This document shows, piece after piece, positions 17,753 to 27,051 of a stretch of DNA of 64,000 bases (position 1 is the first letter of the stretch; each line of letters begins with the position of its first letter). The notes beneath the pieces were generated by a model. The model searched no databases, was not told the DNA's origin, and worked only from the letters and a program-made list of their open reading frames with translations. A program made the position numbers and the translations under genes. Source of the stretch: Paenibacillus sp. BK033 (lineage in GTDB: Bacteria; Bacillota; Bacilli; Paenibacillales; Paenibacillaceae); contig NZ_SLVP01000002.1 in NCBI RefSeq assembly GCF_004345425.1, forward strand, positions 855,747 to 919,746. The letters are read 5' to 3'.

Positions 17753-18391
17753 ATGGATAGAGGATTCGTTACGGTCATCATAGGTCCGATGTTTTCGGAA
17801 AAATCGGGAGAGCTCATCCGCCGCTGCCAGAAGCTGATGAAATACGGCCGAAAGCAGGTACGGGCTTATAAGCCGGCCGAGGATGACAGGTTCAGCAATG
17901 AGGAGATCGTCAGCCGGATCGGCTACCGCCTTCCCGCGACAAGCGTACCGCGCGCTCTCCCGGCATCCTCGGTGGAACAAATTCTGCTCGAGTCGAAAGA
18001 TGCCGACGTGGTGGCGTTCGATGAGGCGTCCTTCTTTGGGAAGCCTATCATCGCTCTCGTAGAGGAGCTGGCTTATCAAGGGAAGCATATTATCGTAGAC
18101 GGTCTTAATATGGATTACCGGGGCAAAGAATTCGGCTACATCGGCGGCCTGCTGGCGATTGCCGACGAAATTGTGAAGCTGACGTCGTTCTGCGCCGTTT
18201 GCGGCGATGCCAATGCGACCTTTACGCAGCGTATCGTCAACGGCAAACCGGCCAAGCTTGGACCGGTCTTCCTGATCGGCGATACGGAGAGCTACGAGCC
18301 CCGCTGCCGCTCCTGCTTCGTCCCGCCGCACAAAGTGACGGGCGATGCAGCCGAAGAGCTCACAGACACGATTACAGCTTCTCAAGCATAA
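17753..18391 (+). CDS. tdk: Thymidine kinase (type II), altered P-loop
   Basis: 212 residues. Phosphorylates thymidine with ATP. The DE pair of the active site (AFDEASFF), the GLNMDYRG lasso region, and two zinc Cys pairs (CAVC, CRSC) are present. The P-loop reads GPMFSEKSGEL where the family has GPMFSGKSEEL, so Glu replaces the Gly before Lys and Gly replaces the next Glu. This could weaken ATP binding or be a tolerated swap. GGTAAGGGATA precedes the ATG. Ends at a bidirectional terminator. Confidence 0.9.
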   Translation: MDRGFVTVIIGPMFSEKSGELIRRCQKLMKYGRKQVRAYKPAEDDRFSNEEIVSRIGYRLPATSVPRALPASSVEQILLESKDADVVAFDEASFFGKPIIALVEELAYQGKHIIVDGLNMDYRGKEFGYIGGLLAIADEIVKLTSFCAVCGDANATFTQRIVNGKPAKLGPVFLIGDTESYEPRCRSCFVPPHKVTGDAAEELTDTITASQA

Positions 18392-18430
18392 ACGGCAAGC
18401 TATCCTTGGAAGAAGCTGAGGATGAAAAAT

Positions 18431-18477
18431 AACAGGGTTGTCAACTGTCACTTGAAGTGACGGAAGACAACCCTGTT
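18431..18477. terminator. Bidirectional terminator between tdk and yqeM
   Basis: AACAGGGTTGTC pairs with GACAACCCTGTT, with a second inner stem GTCACTT/AAGTGAC. T-rich tracts lie on both strands (TTTGCTTTC on plus; TTATTTTTC on minus). Confidence 0.8.
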
Positions 18478-18499
18478 TGCTTTCAAATTTTCTGCCGCA

Positions 18500-19261
18500 T
18501 CATTTCACGGCCGCAAAGAACAGCCGCTCCGAACCGTCTCCCGCAGGTTCAAGTTCAAAGTCCGCATAACAGTCGACCGAACGGAAGCCCGCCCGCTTCA
18601 AGGCGGCTTCCATCCAGCCGCGGCCATACGCCCGCTGTTCATGAATTTCTTCGAAGCGCTCGAACCGGCCGCTTTTCTCCTGGGCGAATATGGTCAGATG
18701 ATGCTCGATCTGAAGACGGGACTCGTCGAGCTCGCAAGTCCATATGTAGGCCACCTCGTCCTCGTCGAGCACAAAAGGCTGCTCCTCCGCGTAACGAAGG
18801 AACACCTTTGGATCATGGACGTCGAACAGGAACAGTCCGCCCTCGCGCAAATTATCGTAAGCCGCCTTAAAGGCCGTCTCCACGTCTTTCTCCTCGGTCA
18901 GATAGTTCACGCAATCGCAGAACGAAATCACGGTATCGACGGGCTCTGCAAGCGTCCACTCCCGCATATCCTGCTCCAGCCAGGTTACGTTCCCCCGTGC
19001 GCGGGCCATTTGCGAGGAAGCTTCATCCCATTTGCTGCGCGCAACGGTCAGCATATCGGCAGAAAGGTCGATGCCGTATACCTCCAGCCCGGATAAGGCC
19101 AGAGGAATCGCAATGCTGCCCGTTCCGCAGCCGAGATCGGCAACCGTCCTCGGCATGCCGTAACGTTCCCAGCTGTCATGGGCGAATTGCAGCCAGTCCT
19201 CGTATGGCATGTCCTGCATCAGCCGGTCGTAGACCGATGCGAATTGACCGTATGCATCCAT
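18500..19261 (-). CDS. yqeM: YqeM-like SAM-dependent methyltransferase
   Basis: 253 residues from the ATG at 19261 (GGAGG nine bases upstream). The class I methyltransferase motifs are VADLGCGTGSIA (SAM-binding), YGIDLSADML, TWLEQDMREW and VISFCDCVNYL. The substrate is unknown; YqeM lies in the yqe operon in Bacillus as well. It is the last gene of the operon and ends at the terminator shared with tdk. Confidence 0.87.
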   Translation of the reverse strand: MDAYGQFASVYDRLMQDMPYEDWLQFAHDSWERYGMPRTVADLGCGTGSIAIPLALSGLEVYGIDLSADMLTVARSKWDEASSQMARARGNVTWLEQDMREWTLAEPVDTVISFCDCVNYLTEEKDVETAFKAAYDNLREGGLFLFDVHDPKVFLRYAEEQPFVLDEDEVAYIWTCELDESRLQIEHHLTIFAQEKSGRFERFEEIHEQRAYGRGWMEAALKRAGFRSVDCYADFELEPAGDGSERLFFAAVK

Positions 19262-19265
19262 GCCG

Positions 19266-20210
19266 CTATTCCTCCGTTGACTGAACCGAAGCTGACGCTG
19301 AAGAATCTGAACCGGCATCCTCCGCTTTAGTCGGATCCGCCAGATAAGTCCAGCTTCCTTTTTGCGTGATGAGACCGTCCCTCATCAGCTTTCCTAAAGC
19401 GCGCTTGAAGGCCGATTTGCTGATGCCGAAGCGCTGCTTGACCGTTTCCGCAGGCGTTTCGTCGGAGTAAGGCATGCCGCCGCCCGGACGCTCCTTCAGG
19501 AAGGCCAGAATGCGACCCGCATCCTCAAGCCGGCCTTCCTGCTTCAGCTTCGCCATCGACAGATTTACGCGTCCATCTTCGCGGATGAACGTCACACGCG
19601 CGGATACCCGCTCGCCAAGGCGAAGCGGGCGGACGCGCTCGGGTGCCGGAATCAGTCCGTATACGCCAAAGCCAACCACGCCGCCGTCGACTAGCACGAA
19701 TGAGCCCATCTGGAGCGACTTGGTGACCCAGCCTTCCACCCATTGGTTGCGCCACGATTGCGGAGCCTGGAATACGAGCGGTCCAAGCTCCTCCTCGCCA
19801 GCCGTTCTCGCGAGCAATCGTCCGGCCTTGTCGTGACCAAGCACGACATGGACCTCATCGCCCGGCAGCGGACGGAATTCCACCTTCTCCGGGAGCTCCG
19901 AAATCGGAAGCAGCAGCTGACGTCCCAATCCAAATTCCAGGAAGCAGCCGAGACGCGGATGCACGTCCGCGACCTTCAGCCGCGCCATCTCTCCAAGCAG
20001 GAGCTTTGGACGCTTCATCGTTGCCGCAATCCGGTCCTCGGAATCGTAGAAAATGAAAACCTCTACTTCATCGTTCATTTTCGGCTTCTTGCCGACCAGT
20101 TCGGTATAGTGCAGAAGCACTTCCGACTCATCATCGGTCAGGAAATAGCCGTAGGGCGACACTTCGCGTGCCACCCTTAAAGTTACCATCGTACCGGCTG
20201 TCAGACTCAT
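19266..20210 (-). CDS. cvfB: CvfB/YitL-like S1 RNA-binding protein
   Basis: 314 residues. The N-terminal S1-like domains (VTLRVAREVSPYGYFLTDD, ARLKVADVHPRLGCFLEFGLGRQLLLPISE, GWVTKSLQMGSFVLVDGG) precede a C-terminal winged helix (ETVKQRFGISKSAFKRALGKLMRDGLI). CvfB binds RNA and affects virulence in Staphylococcus; the role here is unknown. The ATG overlaps the rsfS stop by four bases. The last ~20 residues are acidic/Ser-rich. It sits between rsfS and yqeM, where Bacillus subtilis has no such gene. Confidence 0.85.
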   Translation of the reverse strand: MSLTAGTMVTLRVAREVSPYGYFLTDDESEVLLHYTELVGKKPKMNDEVEVFIFYDSEDRIAATMKRPKLLLGEMARLKVADVHPRLGCFLEFGLGRQLLLPISELPEKVEFRPLPGDEVHVVLGHDKAGRLLARTAGEEELGPLVFQAPQSWRNQWVEGWVTKSLQMGSFVLVDGGVVGFGVYGLIPAPERVRPLRLGERVSARVTFIREDGRVNLSMAKLKQEGRLEDAGRILAFLKERPGGGMPYSDETPAETVKQRFGISKSAFKRALGKLMRDGLITQKGSWTYLADPTKAEDAGSDSSASASVQSTEE

Positions 20211-20554
20211 GCGAACTCCACTACCTTCGCATCGGACCACAGGCGTTCGATATTATAATAATCGCGTTCATCGCGGTGGAACACATGGACAATGACATCG
20301 CCAAGGTCAATCAGTACCCAGCGAGCAGAATCCATGCCTTCAATGCCTTTTACGCGTACGCCGCGCATTTCCGCCTGCTTGCGGATTTCCGTTGTAATCG
20401 CCTGTACCTGCGTGTCCGAATTGCCGTGGCAGATAACGAAATAGTCAGCCACCAGCGAGATTTCTTTCAAGTTTAATGCTACGATGCGATGCGCTTTCTT
20501 GTCTTCCGCAGCCGCCACCGTAATTTGCAGCAGTTCATCCGAATGTACGGTCAT
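20207..20554 (-). CDS. rsfS: Ribosome silencing factor RsfS
   Basis: 115 residues. RsfS binds uL14 on the large subunit and blocks joining with the small subunit when nutrients are low. The family pattern is clear: AAEDKKAHRIVALNLKEISL, ADYFVICHGNSDTQVQAI, and WVLIDLGDVIVHVFHRDERDYYNIERLW. It begins three bases after the yqeK stop and its own stop overlaps cvfB. Confidence 0.95.
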   Translation of the reverse strand: MTVHSDELLQITVAAAEDKKAHRIVALNLKEISLVADYFVICHGNSDTQVQAITTEIRKQAEMRGVRVKGIEGMDSARWVLIDLGDVIVHVFHRDERDYYNIERLWSDAKVVEFA

Positions 20555-20557
20555 AGC

Positions 20558-21130
20558 TCAGCCTCCTTGTTTTTGCTGTTCAATTAGATCATTGCGGGAT
20601 TCCACCGTAAGGGGATATATCCGGTTCCCTTTCTCCAGCAGGAAAGAGATCGTTGAATCAAAGCCGGCGATTAGCGCCTGTTCCAGACTTGTCTCGCTCA
20701 GCTCGCGTATGCGGTCGACTCCGGGGAAGTCCCGTCCCGGTTCCATATAATCGGCCAGACAAACCACTTTGTCCAGCTTGGTCATTCCTACCCGCCCGGA
20801 AGTATGATACCGGATGGCATCCAGCACTTCCCGATCCTTCACGCCGTATTCATGCTCGGCTACCCAGTAGCCGACCTCGGCATGCCATAACGCCTTGTCA
20901 TGGTTCAGCAGCCCTTGGTCAAGCCGCTTCTCCCGGATAATCTGTTCCATCTTCGCGATCGGCCAATATTTGGCCACGTCATGGAGGATAGCCGCAAGCT
21001 CTGCTTTCACCGGATCTTCCCCAAACCGCCCGGCAAGGATAACGGAAGTTTCCATAACCCCTTCCACATGCTTCCAGCGCTTCTCCGGCATTTGCGATTT
21101 GACCGATTCGATCATTTGTTCACGATTCAT
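20558..21130 (-). CDS. yqeK: YqeK-like diadenosine tetraphosphatase (HD domain)
   Basis: 190 residues. Family members cleave Ap4A symmetrically with a dimetal centre. The HD motif is AAILHDVAKY; the other His ligands are in RWKHVEGVMETSV, HAEVGYWVAEHEYG and AIRYHTSGR, and the final Asp in VVCLADYMEPGRDF. It overlaps the nadD end by 11 bases. Confidence 0.93.
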   Translation of the reverse strand: MNREQMIESVKSQMPEKRWKHVEGVMETSVILAGRFGEDPVKAELAAILHDVAKYWPIAKMEQIIREKRLDQGLLNHDKALWHAEVGYWVAEHEYGVKDREVLDAIRYHTSGRVGMTKLDKVVCLADYMEPGRDFPGVDRIRELSETSLEQALIAGFDSTISFLLEKGNRIYPLTVESRNDLIEQQKQGG

Positions 21131-21710
21131 AAAGCCCTCTCCCCTTTATAAACTGATGAACGGTGTCCGGAACCAGATAAGCAATCGAACGCCCCGCATG
21201 TACTCTGCTTCGAATATCCGTGGACGATATGCCGATCGGCGGCATGTCCGCCATCGTCACGCGCCGGCGGAGAAAGTCCGGCAGTTCATCCAGCTTTACC
21301 GACGTCCCTTCCCGTTCCAGCCCAATGAAGGTAATCAGCTCCGCCAGCTCTTCTATACGATGCCATTTAGGCAGATCGTTAATCCGGTCCGACCCGATAA
21401 TATAGGAAAAGGCGTTGTCCGGGTACCGCCTCTTCAGTTCCAGCACCGTGTCGATGGAATAACTCATTCCGCCGCGTTCCAGCTCGATGTCAAGCGCTTT
21501 GAAGGCCGGGTTGCCTCCCAGCGCTTCCTGAACCATTTGAAGTCTCAGCTTGCTGCTTGCACCCGGCCGATTATCCTTTAGAGGCGGCTGATAAGTCGGA
21601 ATAAACCATACCTCGTCCAGCCCGCAGCCGTCGCGGGCCGCTTCAGCCGCAATCAGATGACCGGTATGAACCGGATCAAACGTGCCGCCCATAATGCCGA
21701 TTCTGCTCAT
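21120..21710 (-). CDS. nadD: Nicotinate-nucleotide adenylyltransferase
   Basis: 196 residues. Makes nicotinic acid adenine dinucleotide from NaMN and ATP. The nucleotidyltransferase motif GGTFDPVHTGHL lies at the N terminus and ISSTDIRSRV near the C terminus. AAAGGATGG lies about ten bases before the ATG. Member of the yqe operon. Confidence 0.96.
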   Translation of the reverse strand: MSRIGIMGGTFDPVHTGHLIAAEAARDGCGLDEVWFIPTYQPPLKDNRPGASSKLRLQMVQEALGGNPAFKALDIELERGGMSYSIDTVLELKRRYPDNAFSYIIGSDRINDLPKWHRIEELAELITFIGLEREGTSVKLDELPDFLRRRVTMADMPPIGISSTDIRSRVHAGRSIAYLVPDTVHQFIKGRGLYES

Positions 21711-21742
21711 TAAGCGCTACCCATCCTTTTGCGGCAACGGCG

Positions 21743-22054
21743 TTATTTCGCCGCAGCCTTAGGCAGCTCGATCTTGCGGTACTTTTCTTCGGTCGCCTGC
21801 TTGTACAGAACGATCGTTTTTCCGATAACCTGAACCAGCTCTGCACCGGCAGCTTCCGCCACTTCCGCGCCGATTTCTCTTGGATCGTCCAGACAGTTGT
21901 TCAATACCGAAATCTTGATCAGCTCCCGCACTTCAATCGCTTCTTCAATGTGGCGGACAAGCTGATCGTTGGTGCCGCCTTTGCCTACCTGGAAGATCGG
22001 CTGCAGATGATGAGCCAGCGATCTGAGGTGACGCTTTTGTTTGCCTGTTAACAT
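21743..22054 (-). CDS. yhbY: YhbY-type ribosome assembly RNA-binding protein
   Basis: 103 residues with a CRM domain: LTGKQKRHLRSLAHHL, FQVGKGGTND and LIKISVLNNC. It probably binds pre-50S particles. The ATG at 22054 has AAGGA seven bases upstream; an ATG six codons earlier lacks a site. Located between aroE and nadD, as in Bacillus. Confidence 0.94.
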   Translation of the reverse strand: MLTGKQKRHLRSLAHHLQPIFQVGKGGTNDQLVRHIEEAIEVRELIKISVLNNCLDDPREIGAEVAEAAGAELVQVIGKTIVLYKQATEEKYRKIELPKAAAK

Positions 22055-22103
22055 GGTAGTTCCTTCTTTCATCTCTATAGGTTATCTTTATTGTCGCGTA
22101 AAG

Positions 22104-22985
22104 CTAGACAAGGGATTGCAATACGGTCTCGCGCATCGCTGCTGCAGGAGCCGGCTGCCCTGTCCAATATTCGAAGGCGTAAGCCCCTTGGTAAATAAAC
22201 ATGCCGAGTCCGCCATGCACGCGGCAGCCATGCTGCTCGGCGTCCAACAGGAACTTCGTGCGGAGCGGATTGTAGATCAGATCGCTCGCGACTGCCCCTG
22301 GCTTCAGCCATGATGCATCGATCGGGGTAGCATCGGTATGGGGATGCATGCCTACCGAGGTCGTGTTAATGACGATATCCGCTTCCCTGCAGGCAGCCTG
22401 CAGCTCGTCGTTAGCAATGGCACGGATATCCGCCAGTGACCGGAACGATTGCGCAAGCTCCTCGGCCCTCTCCACCGAACGGTTGGCGATCGTAATGCCG
22501 GAAGGCTGTTCCCCGGCAAGCGCGTAGACAATGCCGCGGGATGCGCCTCCTGCTCCAACAACGAGAATCCGCTTGCCCGCAAGCTCAGGCTCCGCTTCTT
22601 CCTTCAAGGACCGGACATAACCGATTCCGTCCGTATTATAACCGGTTAACCGGCCGTTATCGTTCACAATCGTGTTGACTGCTCCGATTGCCTGCGCACC
22701 CGCGTCAATCTCATCCATATACTTCATAATATCCAGCTTGTGGGGAATCGTCACGTTGACTCCCCGAATGCCCATCGCCCGAATGCCGGCAACAAATTCC
22801 CCAAGCTTGCCCTGCGTAATATGAAAGGCCATGTAGGCTCCGTTGATTCCCGTCTCGCGAAAAGCGCGATTCATCATAATCGGGGATTTCGAATGGCGAA
22901 TCGGATCTCCGATTACGCCATACAGCACCGTTTGGCTGTCAATCCGGTTTCCCGTAATCCCATTGTCAAGCGCGGATACCGTCAA
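22104..22985 (-). CDS. aroE: Shikimate dehydrogenase
   Basis: 293 residues. NADP-dependent reduction of dehydroshikimate. The substrate motif IGDPIRHSKSP is followed by NVTIPHKLDIM (catalytic Lys), GYNTDGIG (catalytic Asp), and the Rossmann loop VGAGGASRGIVYAL. The start is a TTG with GAGAGGAG ten bases upstream. It follows yqeH by 20 bases. Confidence 0.95.
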   Translation of the reverse strand: MTVSALDNGITGNRIDSQTVLYGVIGDPIRHSKSPIMMNRAFRETGINGAYMAFHITQGKLGEFVAGIRAMGIRGVNVTIPHKLDIMKYMDEIDAGAQAIGAVNTIVNDNGRLTGYNTDGIGYVRSLKEEAEPELAGKRILVVGAGGASRGIVYALAGEQPSGITIANRSVERAEELAQSFRSLADIRAIANDELQAACREADIVINTTSVGMHPHTDATPIDASWLKPGAVASDLIYNPLRTKFLLDAEQHGCRVHGGLGMFIYQGAYAFEYWTGQPAPAAAMRETVLQSLV

Positions 22986-23005
22986 TGTTCCCGTTCTCCT
23001 CTCTT

Positions 23006-24130
23006 CTATACAAGCGAATCGCGAAGCAGTACCTTAATGCCCTTAGGCGCATAGACGTCCACCACCGCGCCGGAAGTACCGTTCGCCTGAATCCAGCCCA
23101 TGCCGGATACGAAAATATCCTTCTTCGCTCCCCGCGGAATACGAATCGAATGGCGGGTCCAAGCCGGCATCTCATCCAATTCCTCGCGCGACGGGCCGCC
23201 CAGCAGCTCTCCGCGGTGGTCAACGTAAAGCTGTTCCGCCCGCTCCAGCTTAGTACGGTGCACGCTGAGGGCATTGGAGATATAGAAGGTAAACGATTGA
23301 CGTTCCCCTTCAACGAAGTCGAACCGGACCAAGCTGTTAATGAACAACGACTGTTTATCGTTTAGCTGGTACACCAGCGGCTTGATCGGCTTATCCGGCA
23401 GCAAAGCCTGAAGGAAGCCGCGCGGAACGATTTCCGTCATCCGGGTAGGATACACGATCCCCGGCGTATCGATAATCGATTTGCCGTCATCGAGTGGAAT
23501 ATGAACCGCGTCAAGCGTCGTTCCCGGGTAACGGGAGGTCGTCAGCTCGCGTTCCATATCGCTGTAATCATGGATAAGACGGTTAATCAAGGTTGATTTG
23601 CCGACATTGGTTGCGCCAACGACGTAGACATCCCTGCCCTTCCGGTGATGCTCGATCGCTTCAATGACATGCTCGAAGCCGATGTTCCGTTTCGCGCTGC
23701 AGAGCACGATATCCACCGTCCGGAGTCCTTCTGCCTTCGCCTGCTTCTGAACCCAGTTCCGAAGACGGTTCAGATTAACCGAACGTGGCAGCAGATCGAC
23801 TTTATTGACTACCAGCACAACCGGATTATTGCCTACGAAACGCTGCAGGCCTGAAATCAGGCTGCCCTCAAAATCAAATAAGTCGACAATATGGACAACC
23901 AGGCTGTCCGTCGACCCGATGCTGCCGAGCAGGCGCAAGAAATCATCCTGATCGACCGTTATCGATGAAGCTTCATTATAATTGCGAATACGGAAGCATC
24001 TTTGGCAAATAACCGGCTCACGGTTTAACGCCGCTTCGGGCAGGTAGCCCGACTGTTCCGGATGCTCCGTCTGGAGCTTTACTCCGCAGCCTGCGCATGC
24101 ATGCGACTGACTTTGCTGCTCTTCTCTCAC
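23006..24130 (-). CDS. yqeH: YqeH circularly permuted GTPase
   Basis: 374 residues. YqeH assists 30S assembly. An N-terminal zinc motif (CAGC and CQRC, residues about 13-42) precedes a permuted G domain with G4 NKVDLLPRS, G5 CSAKRNIG, G1 GATNVGKSTLIN and G3 DTPG in that order. The GTG start overlaps the yqeG stop (GTGA). Confidence 0.95.
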   Translation of the reverse strand: MREEQQSQSHACAGCGVKLQTEHPEQSGYLPEAALNREPVICQRCFRIRNYNEASSITVDQDDFLRLLGSIGSTDSLVVHIVDLFDFEGSLISGLQRFVGNNPVVLVVNKVDLLPRSVNLNRLRNWVQKQAKAEGLRTVDIVLCSAKRNIGFEHVIEAIEHHRKGRDVYVVGATNVGKSTLINRLIHDYSDMERELTTSRYPGTTLDAVHIPLDDGKSIIDTPGIVYPTRMTEIVPRGFLQALLPDKPIKPLVYQLNDKQSLFINSLVRFDFVEGERQSFTFYISNALSVHRTKLERAEQLYVDHRGELLGGPSREELDEMPAWTRHSIRIPRGAKKDIFVSGMGWIQANGTSGAVVDVYAPKGIKVLLRDSLV

Positions 24131-24651
24131 TTCGTCTCCCCCTCATACCATGTCCCCTTTTTGCGCAAACGGGAAAGAACAAACCGCTCGATTCTCCTGT
24201 TCACGCGGGTCATTATTCCTTCGTCAGCAGGAGCAATCGGCGTGACCAGAATCGTATACAAGCCCATGCGTTTCCCGCCAAGCACGTCGGTAAGCATCTG
24301 GTCGCCCAGCACAACGGTCTGCTCTACGGGCAGCCCCAGCACGCTTAATGCTTTGTGGAACGCCTTATTCGCCGGCTTGCGCGCGGCATGAATAAACGGA
24401 ATGCCCAGCGGATCGGCGAATTTGGACACTCTCGTCCTGTTATTATTCGACACAATGACAACTTTAAAGCCATAATCCCGAACCTGTTCCAGCCATGTCG
24501 TGAGCTGCGGCGTTGCAAGCGGCTCACGCGCTCCAACGAGCGTATTATCAAGGTCGGTGATGATTCCGCGGACACCTTTTTTGTATAGCTCGTCCAGCTG
24601 GATATCGTACACCGAATTTACCCGTAAATGCGGCAATAATCTTTCGAACAT
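24127..24651 (-). CDS. yqeG: YqeG-type HAD phosphatase
   Basis: 174 residues. The HAD motifs are ITDLDNTLVGA, VIVSNNNRTRV and VVLGDQMLTDVLGG. YqeG is related to mitochondrial PTPMT-like GEP4; the bacterial substrate may be a lipid or nucleotide phosphate. First gene of the yqe operon; GAGGGGGC lies upstream of the ATG. Confidence 0.93.
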   Translation of the reverse strand: MFERLLPHLRVNSVYDIQLDELYKKGVRGIITDLDNTLVGAREPLATPQLTTWLEQVRDYGFKVVIVSNNNRTRVSKFADPLGIPFIHAARKPANKAFHKALSVLGLPVEQTVVLGDQMLTDVLGGKRMGLYTILVTPIAPADEGIMTRVNRRIERFVLSRLRKKGTWYEGETK

Positions 24652-24698
24652 GCTGCCTTGCCCCCTCGAACTTCGCTCATCTCCTGCTATCTTACGAA

Positions 24699-24728
24699 AC
24701 TATACCATATATTCGGATTTTGTTGCAA
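24699..24728 (-). promoter_or_regulatory. Promoter of the yqe operon
   Basis: On the minus strand TTGCAA (24723-24728), 18 bases, TATAGT (24699-24704) with a TGG extension before the -10. It lies about 48 bases before the yqeG start. Confidence 0.6.
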
Positions 24729-24789
24729 AAGAAATACCGCCCGGCAAAGCGAGCGGCAAACTTTCCTTCTATATAATATACGCCAATTT

Positions 24790-27051
24790 TTATAATTCCT
24801 CTTTAATCGCTTTGATCTTTAGAATAAACCGGTCCGTCTCGATGCTTGACGCCTGGACGGAGCTGTACTTCGCGCGCTCGAACTCGTCAAGCACCTCGCG
24901 AAGCAGCTTGTTCAGCCGGTGGTGGCTTGGCGACCATCTCTGGATCGCTTCGCGCAGCGTCTCATGCTCCTCTCGTTCATAGCCTTTGCGCCGGCAAAGA
25001 CGCAGCAGCTTTTCGGTTTCCCATACAATCCGGTCATTGCCGGAATACGCGCGGTATTTGGAACGGAACCATGGCGTACGCAGCAGGATCAGAACGAGCA
25101 CGATCAACGCAAGGACGGATGCGGATACCGTGCCCCAGAGAAGAGCCGGATGACTGCCTCCCGTGCTTTCGGTTACTTCTTCCTGCACCGGATCGGTATC
25201 GGGGGCTGCGGTAGGCGTCGGCAATGCTTCCTGCTGCACCTCCGTCACCGAGTAAGGGAAGGTGAAGCCTGCCGTAGGCTCGAACGGAATCCAGCCATAA
25301 CCGTCGAAGTAGATCTCTACCCAGGAATGCGCATCCGAGTTGCGGACGGTATACGTGCCTGCCCCGTCCGGATTTAGTTCCGCTTCGCTCGGAATGCCTC
25401 CGGCGGACGGCACGTATTCCGAAGCAGGAAGCACGCCCGGGGCAAAGCCTTTTACCCAGCGGGCAGGCAATCCGATCGAACGGGACATGACCGCCATAGC
25501 CGTCGAGAAATAATCGCAATAGCCTTCCTTCAGTTCAAAGAGAAACTGGTCGACAAAATCCTTGCTGTCTCCGGTCAGCCTTGATTTGTCCGGTTCATTC
25601 GTATAAATGAAGTTCTGGCGGAGATAAGTTTCTATCAGCTTGGCCTTATCGTAATCGTTCACTGCCGAAGCCGTTAACGATACGGCAAGCGACCTTACGC
25701 GGCCGGGCAAGGAGGACGGAAGCTGCAAATATTGCTTGGTCTCTGCCGGATCCGGCAATTCCGCCTCCGCGTTGCGAAGTCCTTCTTCATCTAATACGGT
25801 TACCTCAGAGGTTACCGCATAGCTCTGCGGATATCTGCGCAGCGGCTTGTCGGACCAGATCAGCTCCTGCTCGTTAACCGCCCATTTCAGGCTTTTCGGC
25901 AAGACGGAAGCATCCGGATCGTCTACCCAATGAACAGCCGTTATGGGAGAAGCGCCAAACAAGACCGGATAAATATTATTGTTCGCCATCCGGACCTGCT
26001 GGTCCACCTTCATCGTCTCCGCCTTCTCGCGGCCTTCGATTAACGGGAGCTCCCAGTCTTTACCCACCGAGGCTAACCGGTTCCGCTCCGACTCGTCGTT
26101 CACCGTCCAGCCTGCTCCGGTGTATTCGGTCTTTGTCTCGCCTCTCCAGTAGCTCCGATGGTTGGTCGTAATCGTCATAACCGGCGAGTAGTCGAAATCA
26201 AACCCGCCGCCAAGCTCGGAATCATCGCGTCCATAGCCGGACTTGGTATTGCTGCTGCTCACGTCAACGGGAGCCGCGATGCCTTTGTCTCCGAGGAACA
26301 CGTTAACCGTCTCGCCCTTGGATTCCTTCCACATCGTATAAGGATCCTGAATGATCGGCGAAACGGTCGGCATCAGAATACCGGCTGTCATCAGCACGGA
26401 CAACACGATGACGATTGGCATCAGCAGCTGCAGCGGATATTCCGTAAGCTCCTTCCAGCTGTTCGGATGATGGCTTGCCAGCTTGTGCAGATGGTTGGCT
26501 ACCAGCCAGAGCAAGCCCAAAAAGACAATCCATGCCACCTCATCCCACAACCAGATCGGAGTAAAAGAATCCGCAATGGTCAGAACGAGAATATTGACGC
26601 TAATAAAGCCGAATAACCGCGTCCTTGTTGTAATCCACCTGTCAAACAGGATATACACAACGAGCAGGGCACCGCTGATCCATATGAAGGGTTGCAGCTG
26701 CTCGGCATACCCCCACAGCGTACGGAACAAATCGCCAAGCCGGTTCTCTTGATCGGGAACGGTCAGGACGACCTTTTTCAAATCGGCAAAATAAGCCGTC
26801 GCGCCTAAGGCAAGCAACAATTGAACTCCAATCCGAAGTGCCTGCATGCTGCGCGGCAGCAGCCAATCGGCAGCGACGGCGAAGAGCAGCGTGAAGCTGA
26901 CCGCGTAGAAGGTCTCGCTCCACCAGAAGCCCTCAAAGATCCGGATCGTATGGATAAGCATAAGAGCAATAAACAATTGCGAGAGCTTCGTATACCAGTT
27001 CGGCGTAACCTTGATAATCGCCGTACGGCAGAAAGTAAGCAAGAGGCTCAT
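24790..27051 (-). CDS. Membrane transglutaminase-like protein
   Basis: 753 residues. The N-terminal ~250 residues carry about six membrane segments. An extracellular domain follows with the transglutaminase-fold triad: Cys in EGYCDYFSTAMAVM, His in DAHSWVEIYFDG and Asp/Glu in WIPFEPT. Another membrane segment (LLWGTVSASVLALIVLVLIL) precedes a cytoplasmic tail. It could be a protease or crosslinker. The ATG overlaps the DUF58 stop; AGGAGG is just upstream. Part of the common MoxR-DUF58-transglutaminase operon. Confidence 0.9.
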   Translation of the reverse strand: MSLLLTFCRTAIIKVTPNWYTKLSQLFIALMLIHTIRIFEGFWWSETFYAVSFTLLFAVAADWLLPRSMQALRIGVQLLLALGATAYFADLKKVVLTVPDQENRLGDLFRTLWGYAEQLQPFIWISGALLVVYILFDRWITTRTRLFGFISVNILVLTIADSFTPIWLWDEVAWIVFLGLLWLVANHLHKLASHHPNSWKELTEYPLQLLMPIVIVLSVLMTAGILMPTVSPIIQDPYTMWKESKGETVNVFLGDKGIAAPVDVSSSNTKSGYGRDDSELGGGFDFDYSPVMTITTNHRSYWRGETKTEYTGAGWTVNDESERNRLASVGKDWELPLIEGREKAETMKVDQQVRMANNNIYPVLFGASPITAVHWVDDPDASVLPKSLKWAVNEQELIWSDKPLRRYPQSYAVTSEVTVLDEEGLRNAEAELPDPAETKQYLQLPSSLPGRVRSLAVSLTASAVNDYDKAKLIETYLRQNFIYTNEPDKSRLTGDSKDFVDQFLFELKEGYCDYFSTAMAVMSRSIGLPARWVKGFAPGVLPASEYVPSAGGIPSEAELNPDGAGTYTVRNSDAHSWVEIYFDGYGWIPFEPTAGFTFPYSVTEVQQEALPTPTAAPDTDPVQEEVTESTGGSHPALLWGTVSASVLALIVLVLILLRTPWFRSKYRAYSGNDRIVWETEKLLRLCRRKGYEREEHETLREAIQRWSPSHHRLNKLLREVLDEFERAKYSSVQASSIETDRFILKIKAIKEEL

